A stretch of DNA of 21,764 bases from CAZAGD01 sp964484485. GTDB lineage: Bacteria; Desulfobacterota; SM23-61. The notes beneath the pieces were generated by a model. It saw only the letters and a list, made by a program, of their open reading frames with translations, searched no databases and was not told the DNA's origin. The stretch lies in NCBI GenBank assembly GCA_964484485.1, contig CAZAGD010000117.1, positions 1-21,764 on the forward strand, read 5' to 3'. This document shows positions 7,456 to 14,463 of this stretch, in pieces (within the stretch, counting starts at the first letter, position 1; each line of letters begins with the position of its first letter). Position numbers and translations under genes: made by a program.

Positions 7456-8103
7456 ATGACTAATACCGAAAAAGAAAAATTTTGTCTGCTCGCGGCCCAG
7501 CTCATTTCCCCACCTGATGAACAACTCTTTGCTGAGCTGGCCGAAGGGAGCATCTGGTCATTTCTCTCAGAAATAATCACGGAGTGTGGAGGTTATCCAC
7601 AGAATTTTGCCCATCATTTTTTTCCCAATCCCAGCCAGGATTTTATCTTAAATCTGTCCAGGGAATATGAATTTCTTTTTACGGATATCCAAGGTGAAAA
7701 AATATCTCTGGTGGAATCAACCTACAAAAAATGGACGACCGACCAAAGCTGTTCTTTGGCTTATGCTAACCACTATGGCCTGCTCCAGGGAGATTATGCT
7801 CTCCATATGGCTGAAATATATAGGCAATTATCCATAAATGTACCTCCGGAATTTCGAGCTACTCCTGATCATTTAATTCTGGAATTGGAATTTCTTTCTC
7901 TTCTTTTTAGGTATGCAACTCCCCAGCAAACTCAGATTTTTATTGCCGATCATTTAGATTGGGTTGCTGAGCTAAAAGAGGTGATTGACCGAGTTCGCCC
8001 TAATTCCTTTTATAGCAGGATAATTGAACTCATAATTTTATTTTTAAGTTATGAAAAAAAGGAAGGAGCAGATCAAATTTATGAATCGTCGTCTATTCCT
8101 TGA
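7456..8103 (+). CDS. TorD/DmsD-family molybdoenzyme chaperone
   Basis: A cytoplasmic all-helical protein of 215 aa. Family marks are 'REYEFLFTD' (early middle), 'ISLVESTYKKW' (corresponding to the 'PYESVY' region), 'TPDHLILELEFLSLL' and 'FIADHLDWVAEL'. TorD-type proteins bind the Tat signal and the immature catalytic subunit until the molybdenum cofactor is inserted. The partner here should be the adjacent PsrA. The ATG at 7456 lies 2 nt after psrB; a TTG at 7450 overlapping the psrB stop is a less likely alternative. Its 3' end runs 23 nt into the next gene in another frame. Confidence 0.85.
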   Translation: MTNTEKEKFCLLAAQLISPPDEQLFAELAEGSIWSFLSEIITECGGYPQNFAHHFFPNPSQDFILNLSREYEFLFTDIQGEKISLVESTYKKWTTDQSCSLAYANHYGLLQGDYALHMAEIYRQLSINVPPEFRATPDHLILELEFLSLLFRYATPQQTQIFIADHLDWVAELKEVIDRVRPNSFYSRIIELIILFLSYEKKEGADQIYESSSIP

Positions 8104-8338
8104 GGCTCTTTTCGGGATCTTTGCTTTGAGCGGGTTTTCTATTCTTGCTGGCTGTTCAAAAAAAGAAAAAACTCCGCGTTCTGGAAACCAAGAAAAATTG
8201 TGGCAAATGGCCGCCATTCAAGAAAAATCGGATGAACCTTTAGAACTTAGTTATGCCAAGAATACTCCCGCTTTTTATCGCGATGCTTCCTTAGGAAAAG
8301 CGGATCCTAATTTTAAACCAGTAACTGGCGGGGGCTGA
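8081..8338 (+). CDS. Small Tat-type lipoprotein of unknown function inside the reductase operon
   Basis: An 85-aa protein that I do not recognise. It begins 'MNRRLFLEAL' (twin arginine, as in Tat signals), continues with a hydrophobic helix, and has a lipobox 'LAGC' with Cys25 to be lipidated. The remaining 60 residues are hydrophilic, contain no further cysteine or histidine pair, and end 'KPVTGGG'. The ATG at 8081 is chosen over 8051 because it begins the signal and is preceded by AAGGAG (8062-8067). The first 23 nt lie within the torD 3' end. Tat export without a visible cofactor site suggests that it travels with, or docks on, the reductase. Possible roles are an anchor or linker between PsrAB and PsrC, or a periplasmic assembly factor; both are guesses. 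Confidence 0.75.
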   Translation: MNRRLFLEALFGIFALSGFSILAGCSKKEKTPRSGNQEKLWQMAAIQEKSDEPLELSYAKNTPAFYRDASLGKADPNFKPVTGGG

Positions 8339-8348
8339 AAATAAAGTT

Positions 8349-8405
8349 ATTCGCCGGCGGCGAATAGCAAATGGTTTTCACCGCAGAGGACGCCAAGATC
8401 GCTGA
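8349..8405. repeat. Hairpin plus 'CACCGCAGAGGACGCCAAGATCGC' intergenic repeat
   Basis: A perfect 7-bp stem (ATTCGCC 8349-8355, GGCGAAT 8359-8365, 3-nt loop) is followed at 8376-8405 by a copy of an intergenic repeat that recurs, as two inverted halves, at 20201-20324. The repeat keeps an open frame that spells a protein-like 'FTAEDAKIAEF', a known source of false small ORFs. The rest of the 138-nt gap before psrC contains only the psrC ribosome-binding site (AGGAG 8468-8472). Confidence 0.55.
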
Positions 8406-8476
8406 GTTTTTTAAAGCAACGAAATTTATTCCGGCGGAGATTTTAGCATCCTTTGGTGAGCAAATAGGAGCGAAAT

Positions 8477-9505
8477 ATGGAAGGAACGATTTTTATTTTT
8501 TGGAATTGGAGTGTTGCTGTTTATCTCTTTGTGGCTGGGGTAAGCGCGGGCGCTTTTTTTGTTTCTTCCCTGGCCTTCTTTTTAGGTCATGAAAAATATA
8601 AAAATATCACCCGTATCGGAGCTTTCATAGCGCCCTTCCCTCTGCTCTTAGGAATCCTTTGTCTCATTTATGATTTGGAAAGACCCTCTCTTTTTTGGAA
8701 ATTATTAGTAACTTTCCAAAGTCATTCGGTTATGTCTTTAGGATCTTGGCTTCTTTTAATATTTTCCTTTCTTTCCCTTTTCAATTTTTACCTCTGGCTG
8801 CCCGAACGGTTTGAATTGGTGGACTTGATAAAACTTTTATTGTCCCGCCTTGAAAAAATTAAGATTTTTAGCCGCCTTAAGCATAGTCTTTTTCTCCAGC
8901 GTTTTCATCGCCATAACTTAAATGGTTTGCGCAGATGGGTACTTTTGGCTGGCATACCAGTTTCTCTCCTCGTCGGTATTTATACAGGAGTCCTTTTGGG
9001 AGCATTAGTGGCCCGTCCTTTCTGGAACAATCCTATGCTGCCTATGCTTTTTTTAGTCTCCGCCCTAAAGACCGGAACGGCTTCTATTTGTTTTATTGGC
9101 TGTTTTATTAAGGGTTTTGGAGGAATGAGTCAGGAAGAAGTGGAAACCAACAAATTTATGGTGCACTCCATAGATTTTGTGCTGATGATCCTTTCCCTCA
9201 TCGCGGTGATGCTCTTCATATTTGGGCTCTACTCTTCACCCCGAAGTTCGGTGGAAGCAGTTAAACTTATTATGGGTGGCGAGTTCACTTTTCTTTTCTG
9301 GGGCTTGGTAGTTGGTTTGGGAATCTTATTTCCTCTTTCTTTAGAGATCTACGAATTAGTCCCCCACTTTATAAAAGGTTTGCATCTACGGGAACATAAC
9401 CCATGGGTTTCCGGAGCAGTAGCCACCTCGGTACTCGTGGGTGGCTTCCTCCTCCGGTATGTAGTGGTCTATGCTGGGCAGATGGCCCAAATTGTTCTTT
9501 CTTAA
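8477..9505 (+). CDS. psrC: NrfD/PsrC-family membrane subunit of the reductase
   Basis: An integral membrane quinol-binding subunit of 342 aa with eight or nine hydrophobic helices. Family marks are 'YLFVAGVSAGAF' in helix 1, 'YDLERPSLFW' after helix 2, 'GIYTGVLLGAL' followed by 'RPFWNNPMLPMLFLVSAL' in the middle, and 'LLRYVVVYAGQ' at the end. PsrC-type subunits oxidise quinol (here presumably menaquinol) and pass electrons to PsrB; they contain no haem. The gene has a good ribosome-binding site 4 nt before the ATG. It is separated from psrB by the chaperone and lipoprotein genes, an uncommon order. Its stop codon overlaps that of the convergent stress-protein gene. Confidence 0.92.
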   Translation: MEGTIFIFWNWSVAVYLFVAGVSAGAFFVSSLAFFLGHEKYKNITRIGAFIAPFPLLLGILCLIYDLERPSLFWKLLVTFQSHSVMSLGSWLLLIFSFLSLFNFYLWLPERFELVDLIKLLLSRLEKIKIFSRLKHSLFLQRFHRHNLNGLRRWVLLAGIPVSLLVGIYTGVLLGALVARPFWNNPMLPMLFLVSALKTGTASICFIGCFIKGFGGMSQEEVETNKFMVHSIDFVLMILSLIAVMLFIFGLYSSPRSSVEAVKLIMGGEFTFLFWGLVVGLGILFPLSLEIYELVPHFIKGLHLREHNPWVSGAVATSVLVGGFLLRYVVVYAGQMAQIVLS

Positions 9506-9996
9506 ATGCCAGGCACACACCCGGGGGCCCGGACCATTAAAACGGGGACACAAGAAGATCTCAGGATCCGGTCAGCGACACTTCCCCACACCCAACGGCT
9601 TACGCCAGATCTCCCGTGCGTAGCAATGACTATTAAATCAATCTGATTTTTATCCACAAATTCAGCTAAGCTTTCCGCTACACTGCTATGAACCATTACT
9701 TGGTAATTAATTTTCACGTTTTCATAATTTAATTCCCGCGCAATTTTTTTCAGATATTCTTCGGCAGCTGTTTTATAAGCAGCTTCGATTTTTTTAATTT
9801 GTTCTTCTTCAATAACTTTCTTAACCTTCCCTTCTTCAAAAATATAATCTGTAAAAGGCGGTTTTTGATAAGGTTCAATCACTTGCACCAGATAAATTTC
9901 TTTGGTTACTCCATTAGCCGCCATAGCTTGAATATGAGGGATAACACATTCCGCCAATTTTGACCCATCTAATGGAACCAAGATTTTCTCATACAT
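9502..9996 (-). CDS. Universal stress protein (UspA family), copy 1
   Basis: A 164-aa cytoplasmic UspA-fold protein. 'KILVPLDGSKLAE' at the N-terminus and 'ATHGRSGVSRWVWGSVADRI' near the C-terminus give the ATP-binding G-x2-G-x9-G-S motif of nucleotide-binding family members. The ATG at 9996 is chosen because it begins the first beta strand and has AAAGGAG upstream; 10050 would add 18 non-family residues. An eight-residue tail, 'APGCVPGI', follows the usual end of the fold and is shared with the neighbouring copy. It is the last gene of the hydrolase-usp-usp unit and overlaps psrC tail to tail by 4 nt. Members respond to stress or energy limitation; the ligand effect here is unknown. Confidence 0.92.
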   Translation of the reverse strand: MYEKILVPLDGSKLAECVIPHIQAMAANGVTKEIYLVQVIEPYQKPPFTDYIFEEGKVKKVIEEEQIKKIEAAYKTAAEEYLKKIARELNYENVKINYQVMVHSSVAESLAEFVDKNQIDLIVIATHGRSGVSRWVWGSVADRILRSSCVPVLMVRAPGCVPGI

Positions 9997-10132
9997 CCCT
10001 TTCTCCTTTCCTTTATTCCACTCGGTTCCTAAATTAAATTCCGGGCACACACCCGGGAGCCCGGACCATTAAAACAGGAACACAAGAAGATCTCAGGATC
10101 CGGTCAGCGATACTGCCCCACACCCAACGACT
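9502..10132. repeat. Tandem usp duplication with near-identical 3' ends
   Basis: About 100 nt at the 3' ends of the two usp genes (roughly 9502-9600 and 10034-10132) differ at only about eight or nine positions, while the upstream parts are far more diverged. The conserved block covers the nucleotide-binding loop and an unusual C-terminal tail whose codons form a G+C-rich hairpin (CCGGGC..GCCCGG in the second copy) just before the stop. Confidence 0.7.
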
Positions 10133-10492
10133 TACTCCCGATCTCCCGTGAGTGGCAATGACAATCAAATCGACCTGCTTATTGGCCACAAATTCTGCCA
10201 GAGTATCAGCTACGTTACCGAAGAGCACTTCATAGCTAACTTTTATACCGTTAAATTTCAATTGGCTAGCTAAATTCTTTAGATATTCTTCAGCCGCTGC
10301 TTTATGAGCAGCTTCCATCTTTTTAATTTGGGATTCCTCGATGACAAAATCTCCTCGCGGGTAAAAAGGTTCAACAACTCTAACCAAGACTATCTCATTC
10401 ACTTCGCTTCCCTGGGCCAAAGTCTGTACATGGGGAAGGACACACTCGGCTAACTTGGAGCCATCTAAAGGAACCATAATTTTCTTGTACAT
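10034..10492 (-). CDS. Universal stress protein (UspA family), copy 2
   Basis: A 152-aa paralogue of the next gene downstream. It has 'KIMVPLDGSKLAE' at the start and the same 'THGRSGVSRWVWGS' nucleotide-binding motif and 'APGCVPGI' tail. It lacks about a dozen residues present in the other copy in the beta-2/alpha-2 region. The ATG at 10492 is preceded by AAAGGAG; the in-frame ATG at 10519 would lengthen it with a lysine-rich stretch that is really the leader. It lies 45 nt after the hydrolase gene and 37 nt before copy 1, so all three are probably one message. Confidence 0.92.
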   Translation of the reverse strand: MYKKIMVPLDGSKLAECVLPHVQTLAQGSEVNEIVLVRVVEPFYPRGDFVIEESQIKKMEAAHKAAAEEYLKNLASQLKFNGIKVSYEVLFGNVADTLAEFVANKQVDLIVIATHGRSGVSRWVWGSIADRILRSSCVPVLMVRAPGCVPGI

Positions 10493-10537
10493 TTCTTTCT
10501 CCTTTCTTTTTTTAATCACCCTTCTTCTCGGGGCAGT

Positions 10538-11494
10538 TCAAACAATATTCTGCAAATTAATAAGGGCAGCATATTTCGGATCTACCTGAATACTTTCTAC
10601 TCTGTTCCTAAGAACACCGATGCCCTCTATTTCTGCTTCAATTATATCTCCCGGCTCAATAGGTCCTGCTGGGGGAGTGGCCGTAGTAATTACATCTCCT
10701 GGTTCCAAAGTCCAAAAATTGCTCACAAACTCAATGATATCGCCAAATCCTAATCTCATGTTAGAAGTATTGGAAGCACATTCCACTTTTCCGTTACGTC
10801 TCCTTATGGTCTGGAGATTATAAAGATTAGGAGGCATTTCTTCAGGAGTCGCGATCCAGGGACCCATAGGGGCAAAAGTATCCATATTTTTTCCCCAAGG
10901 TTGAAATTCCCTGTTGGTAGCTTCCAGAGATCGGGCCGTAATGTCGTTGAGAATAGTATATCCGAATATTACCTCGGAAACCTTTTCTTTAGGCACCATG
11001 CGGCATCGTTTGGAAATTATACAGGAGAATTCCCACTCGTGATAAAAAATTCCATATCCCTGGGGGATATAAATAGTTTCCTCGTGGCCAATCACCGCGG
11101 ATGGGGACTTAAGGAAAACCAAAGGGACTGGAGAATAAGATATACCGATGAGTTTACGGTAATCCTCATAATTAACCCCTGTACAGATAATTTTGGGTGG
11201 GCGATGAGAAGCGCGAAAGGTGATTTGAGAAGTAGGATAAGCGCACCCTGGAACCAGAAAGTTTTTTTGGCGCATAAAATCGATAGCTTTATTAGCAGCG
11301 GGCAGAGAGACCTCGCTCTTTTCAATTAAAGCCAACATATCATTAGGAATCTCGGTTCTCGCTTTTTTCTCGGCTTCTTTATAGCCCTCTTCAGCCAGAA
11401 AAGCACAATAAGCGGCAAAAAGATCAATAGCCCAATCTCCTTCAAAGGCCCCTAAAATTTTTCTGCCCCCGACTTCAAAAGTTCCCAGCTTCAT
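10538..11494 (-). CDS. Fumarylacetoacetate hydrolase (FAH)-family protein
   Basis: A 318-aa protein with the C-terminal FAH fold: 'TGVNYEDY' (105-112), 'PLVFLKSPSAVIG' (124-136), metal-ligand region with Glu153 and Glu155 ('YHEWEF'), Asp184 in 'GYTILNDITAR', Lys202 in 'GKNMDTF', and 'LEPGDVITTATPP' near the end. Enzymes of this fold hydrolyse or decarboxylate acylpyruvates and related 2-oxo acids in aromatic or sugar-acid breakdown. The usual His of 'NYxxH' is Tyr112 and 'GTP' is 'ATP', so the substrate may differ from that of well-known members. It is the first gene of a unit with two usp genes, starting 58 nt after a predicted sigma70 start, with 'aagga' before the ATG. A link to the carboxylate gene cluster at the right end is possible but not shown. 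Confidence 0.85.
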   Translation of the reverse strand: MKLGTFEVGGRKILGAFEGDWAIDLFAAYCAFLAEEGYKEAEKKARTEIPNDMLALIEKSEVSLPAANKAIDFMRQKNFLVPGCAYPTSQITFRASHRPPKIICTGVNYEDYRKLIGISYSPVPLVFLKSPSAVIGHEETIYIPQGYGIFYHEWEFSCIISKRCRMVPKEKVSEVIFGYTILNDITARSLEATNREFQPWGKNMDTFAPMGPWIATPEEMPPNLYNLQTIRRRNGKVECASNTSNMRLGFGDIIEFVSNFWTLEPGDVITTATPPAGPIEPGDIIEAEIEGIGVLRNRVESIQVDPKYAALINLQNIV

Positions 11495-11558
11495 TTATAT
11501 CCTTCATCAAAATTTCGTTGATCTTTTCCATAATTTCAGCAGATTTTTGTTTTATCTT

Positions 11559-11587
11559 AGTATATAAGGATAAAAAGTTGTCGTCAA
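11559..11587 (-). promoter_or_regulatory. Sigma70-type promoter for the hydrolase-usp-usp unit
   Basis: On the minus strand, -35 TTGACG (11587-11582) and -10 TATACT (11564-11559) are separated by exactly 17 nt. Each matches the consensus at five of six positions. The predicted start is near 11552, leaving a leader of about 58 nt. Confidence 0.65.
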
Positions 11588-11671
11588 CAAAGAAGGAAGT
11601 TGGCCCTCTTTAAAAAAGAGGGAAAATTTAGTCAATAAATGTACTGCGTACAGCATAAATAAGTATACGAA

Positions 11672-11733
11672 GACGTAGGGCAACCCTTTGGGGGTTGCCT
11701 GTTTAGGCAAGGGATAAACCCTTGCCCTACGTC
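11672..11733. repeat. Two-armed palindromic repeat (GTAGGGCAA type)
   Basis: The outer arms GACGTAGGGCAA (11672-11683) and TTGCCCTACGTC (11722-11733) are perfect inverted repeats. Each half can also fold on itself (GGCAACCC..GGGTTGCC and GGCAAGGG..CCCTTGCC), giving a clover-like shape. A related two-armed element lies at 15406-15482. No coding is seen in the 321-nt gap (11495-11815), which otherwise holds the promoter at 11559-11587 and another palindrome at 11766-11798. Confidence 0.7.
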
Positions 11734-11765
11734 AATTATAATTGATAGACAATCAGGATGGGAAG

Positions 11766-11798
11766 CCTTCCCTCCCTTTAAATTAAGGAGAGGGAAGG
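11766..11798. repeat. CCTTCCCTC..GAGGGAAGG palindrome
   Basis: A perfect 9-bp outer stem (11766-11774 with 11790-11798) and a 4-bp inner stem (CCTT/AAGG) are separated by one bulged A, the same build as the hairpin at 4675-4707. It lies downstream of the last gene of the DUF6502 unit. There is no T-tract on the minus strand after it, so I call it a repeat, not a terminator. Confidence 0.55.
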
Positions 11799-11815
11799 GG
11801 TAATTTTAGGGTATA

Positions 11816-13426
11816 TTAATCAGGATTGACGACCAAGACAAAAGCGTGGAAAGGGTTCCCAGCTTGGCAATCGGAAAGGCCAAAGTAAATCACATAATCG
11901 CCGACATTAATATCATTAAATTGTTTTAGAACAAGGTTACCATTATTATCTACTAAAATAGTTGCTCCAAACTCAACTTTAACTTTCTCTGCGACATCAT
12001 TTTGCAAGCTTACGGTCAGAATTCGTTTCGTTGAGTCTATATCGGTAACTTCTCCTTCATGTTTTTCCGGTTCTACTTTGACGAAAGCCGCCGTCAAAAA
12101 TGGAGATGTCCATGGCCATTTGATAAAAATTCTCACCTGTCGTCCTTCGCAAATAAGACTCAGAGGAACGGCCCCATCTCCTTCAAGATAAATGGGCGTG
12201 CCCATGGGGATTAAGATTTCCAGGGTAGATCCATTTTGGTCAACCGTAACCAGTTTTCCTCCATTATAGTCGCTGGCCTCAGTTATTACTCCTTCTATTA
12301 CGCGCTCGCAAAAAAGAATTGCCGCAGCCTTGAGAACACCAGACTGGGTATCGAGTTTTCCAAAGACTCTTGCCTTCATGCCCGCTTCAATAAATTCTAC
12401 AACTACCTTGGTATCGCAGCCGATTAAAATGAAGGTATTATTTGGATCCACTTTTACATTAACAGATCCCACAATTTCTTGCCCAGAGGCGGGGGTAAAT
12501 GGGAAAATATAGGTTGAATCATCTACGGCTCCTGCAACTATTCCTGAAATATCCAAAAGGTCTCCAATTACTACCAGGGATGCAACTAACGCCCCAGTAC
12601 TATCAAATTTGCCTCTTACCTTAACTTTATCTCCCACCTCCAAATTATTTGGTTCCACAAAATCGCCATTTTCATCAAAAACTCTTGTGTCTCCGTTGAT
12701 AGCCACTTTAATCGAGCCTCGGTCATTTGGCAATTGCAGATAGAAACCAGTCACCTGATCATTTGCCATGATTAGGCTTTCAATCGTTCCATTGAGAATT
12801 TTTGGGCATTTGCCAATAGGCATTCCTTCTTTGATGTCAACGAAGACCACTGGCCTAAAGATACATTTTCCAGATTTTCCTGCCTTATGTAAATTTATAG
12901 ATTTATTGGCATCGATATCCAAGCGAATAGAAATTGTTCCACCCGCACTTACCATAAAAGGCTCCCGCGGGTTGAGGTCAATCTTGCCACTGGGTAATTT
13001 GATTTCAAGATTACTGCAAGGGGCGCCTAATTTGGGTTCCACCTCCACATCTTTAATGGCCAGCCTAATCTTAGCATAGAGGCCAGCCGGAACATTCTTT
13101 TTCATAGTCAACAAATAATCTTCATCTCGGTATTCGAGAAGATCTAACCTAAGCCCTGATGGGTTGCTATAAATCACCACTGGCGGTGCGCTATGGGCGA
13201 CGGGAATTAAAGATACTTCTGTGATAGTTATCCAAATACGTTCATAATCATCTGTAGGAGCATCAGTTAATAAAAAAGCTACGGTCCCAGTTCCAGAACT
13301 TGAGGTGCCCTCTGAAGAGGAAAGCCCTGAGGATCCGCCTCCTCCACCGCAGCTTATCAATGAAACTACCAACCCAGCAAGTATTAAGATCCCGAACAAT
13401 ATTCCCAAACTAAATTTCTTTTTCAT
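11816..13426 (-). CDS. DUF4382 lipoprotein with DUF5666-like repeats
   Basis: A 536-aa predicted lipoprotein with a hydrophobic signal and a lipobox ending at Cys26, followed by a Gly/Ser linker (about 27-46). A DUF4382-type domain starts at 'GTVAFLLTDAPTDDYERIWI' (about 47) and extends to about 200. The C-terminal part holds roughly four repeats of a beta-rich module of the DUF5666 kind, seen as 'LEVGDKVKVRGKFDSTGAL', 'EAGMKARVFGKLDTQSGVL' and similar phrases. The function of these domains is not established; they look like small beta-barrels presented outside the cell membrane. GGAGGT precedes the ATG by 6 nt. It follows another DUF5666-like lipoprotein gene by 41 nt and is the last gene of the unit. 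Confidence 0.82.
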   Translation of the reverse strand: MKKKFSLGILFGILILAGLVVSLISCGGGGGSSGLSSSEGTSSSGTGTVAFLLTDAPTDDYERIWITITEVSLIPVAHSAPPVVIYSNPSGLRLDLLEYRDEDYLLTMKKNVPAGLYAKIRLAIKDVEVEPKLGAPCSNLEIKLPSGKIDLNPREPFMVSAGGTISIRLDIDANKSINLHKAGKSGKCIFRPVVFVDIKEGMPIGKCPKILNGTIESLIMANDQVTGFYLQLPNDRGSIKVAINGDTRVFDENGDFVEPNNLEVGDKVKVRGKFDSTGALVASLVVIGDLLDISGIVAGAVDDSTYIFPFTPASGQEIVGSVNVKVDPNNTFILIGCDTKVVVEFIEAGMKARVFGKLDTQSGVLKAAAILFCERVIEGVITEASDYNGGKLVTVDQNGSTLEILIPMGTPIYLEGDGAVPLSLICEGRQVRIFIKWPWTSPFLTAAFVKVEPEKHEGEVTDIDSTKRILTVSLQNDVAEKVKVEFGATILVDNNGNLVLKQFNDINVGDYVIYFGLSDCQAGNPFHAFVLVVNPD

Positions 13427-13467
13427 GTTATTACCTCCATTTATTATTTGAGTTTCTTTGTTTCAGC

Positions 13468-14463
13468 TTATTTTTCCAAAATAAAAACAACTTGAGCCAA
13501 CATTACTTTGTTCACGACTTTCCCTTTCAACCGTATTTTTATTCCCTTGCGCAAGTCTCTCCTTTCGCCATTCATAAATCTCGTGTTTTCTTGAATTTTT
13601 GCCCTGAGGAGGCCGATAGAAAGTTCATCCTCAGAATTAAGGTCCGTAATAATAGCTTCAACATCAGCCCTCTCCGCATTGTTAATTTTGTTCTCCTCCG
13701 TCAATCTGAGCATAGATGCGGAAACATAATTTTGGGAAACTCTTCCCCGCACATGGATTTGTTGACCTGGGTTCATTTCCCCTTCGGTGAAATTAACCAA
13801 TTGGGCTTGGCTATAAGAAATTTGCAAATCATTTATAGTGAAAGTCTTGTTGGCCAAGTTCAAATTCTGGATAAGACCTTTTACCTCAATTTCTCTTCCT
13901 GGGTCGAAAGAATTTGCAATTCTTTTTATGTATGTAGCCCGAATTCTTCCTTCATCGTCCACTAAACCGCTGACTTCTAAAAGATTGTCTTCCCTTATGG
14001 ATTCCATAGAACCGGAACTAAAGATTGTGTCAGCATTAGCCATGACTGTTTGCCCGAGGATTCTGAATATCTTTATTTTTGGGGTAACATCATAAACAGC
14101 GGTAACCGGGCCAATCACATTAGGTGAATATATTACGCATTTGGCAATTCCAGATGAAGTCTCCCCATCTCCTGTTCCTTCAACCAAAACAACCTGTCCA
14201 ACACCTAAGTTTTCTCTAATCGCTTCGTCGCCCACTCCTTCTTCTTGTCCGCTAATATATAAAATAGCCTCGGCAGTATCAAAAGTAACTTCATTGACCA
14301 CGATACTGCCGAAAGCTGTTATAGCGCCGCTGCTTATATAACCAGTTCCGCCAATACCTCCCCCTGCCACTAAATCCGTACTATCGCTCCCACAGGAGAT
14401 GAAGAGACAGAAAGAACTTAAGATTATTAAAATTAGGCGACATGCCAGCCAGATTCTTTTCAT
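13468..14463 (-). CDS. DUF5666-like repeat lipoprotein
   Basis: A 331-aa protein with a signal peptide and a lipobox 'FISC' (lipidated Cys about residue 24), then a Gly-rich stretch 'AGGGIGGTGYISSGAITAFG' that often opens proteins of this type. Modules with the pattern 'I..GxVV(N)xVxFDT...' and 'LxVGQVVxVEGTGDGETSSG' and later 'REIEVKGLIQNL' and 'GQQIHVRGRVS' look like DUF5666 repeats. AGGAGG lies 7 nt before the ATG. The start overlaps the stop of the DUF6502 gene (ATGA), so the two are translationally coupled. Function is unknown; position suggests that it works with the other two products of this unit. Confidence 0.8.
   Translation of the reverse strand: MKRIWLACRLILIILSSFCLFISCGSDSTDLVAGGGIGGTGYISSGAITAFGSIVVNEVTFDTAEAILYISGQEEGVGDEAIRENLGVGQVVLVEGTGDGETSSGIAKCVIYSPNVIGPVTAVYDVTPKIKIFRILGQTVMANADTIFSSGSMESIREDNLLEVSGLVDDEGRIRATYIKRIANSFDPGREIEVKGLIQNLNLANKTFTINDLQISYSQAQLVNFTEGEMNPGQQIHVRGRVSQNYVSASMLRLTEENKINNAERADVEAIITDLNSEDELSIGLLRAKIQENTRFMNGERRDLRKGIKIRLKGKVVNKVMLAQVVFILEK

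Noticed and set aside
8371..8592. 73-aa + strand ORF beginning 'MVFTAEDAKIAEF'
   Set aside because: Its first part is translated intergenic repeat and its second part is out of frame within psrC, which has a strong family match and its own ribosome-binding site.
10620..11329. + strand ORFs of 67 and 142 aa opposite the FAH-family gene
   Set aside because: They are antisense shadows with no domain or ribosome-binding site; the minus-strand gene has clear family motifs.
11495..11815. Terminator or RNA gene in the palindromic gap
   Set aside because: The hairpins lack a following T-tract on either strand and match repeat architecture better; no tRNA or riboswitch pattern was seen.
12236..14341. 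Several + strand ORFs opposite the two lipoprotein genes
   Set aside because: Low-complexity antisense frames without recognisable domains; the minus-strand genes have lipoboxes, strong ribosome-binding sites and repeat modules.
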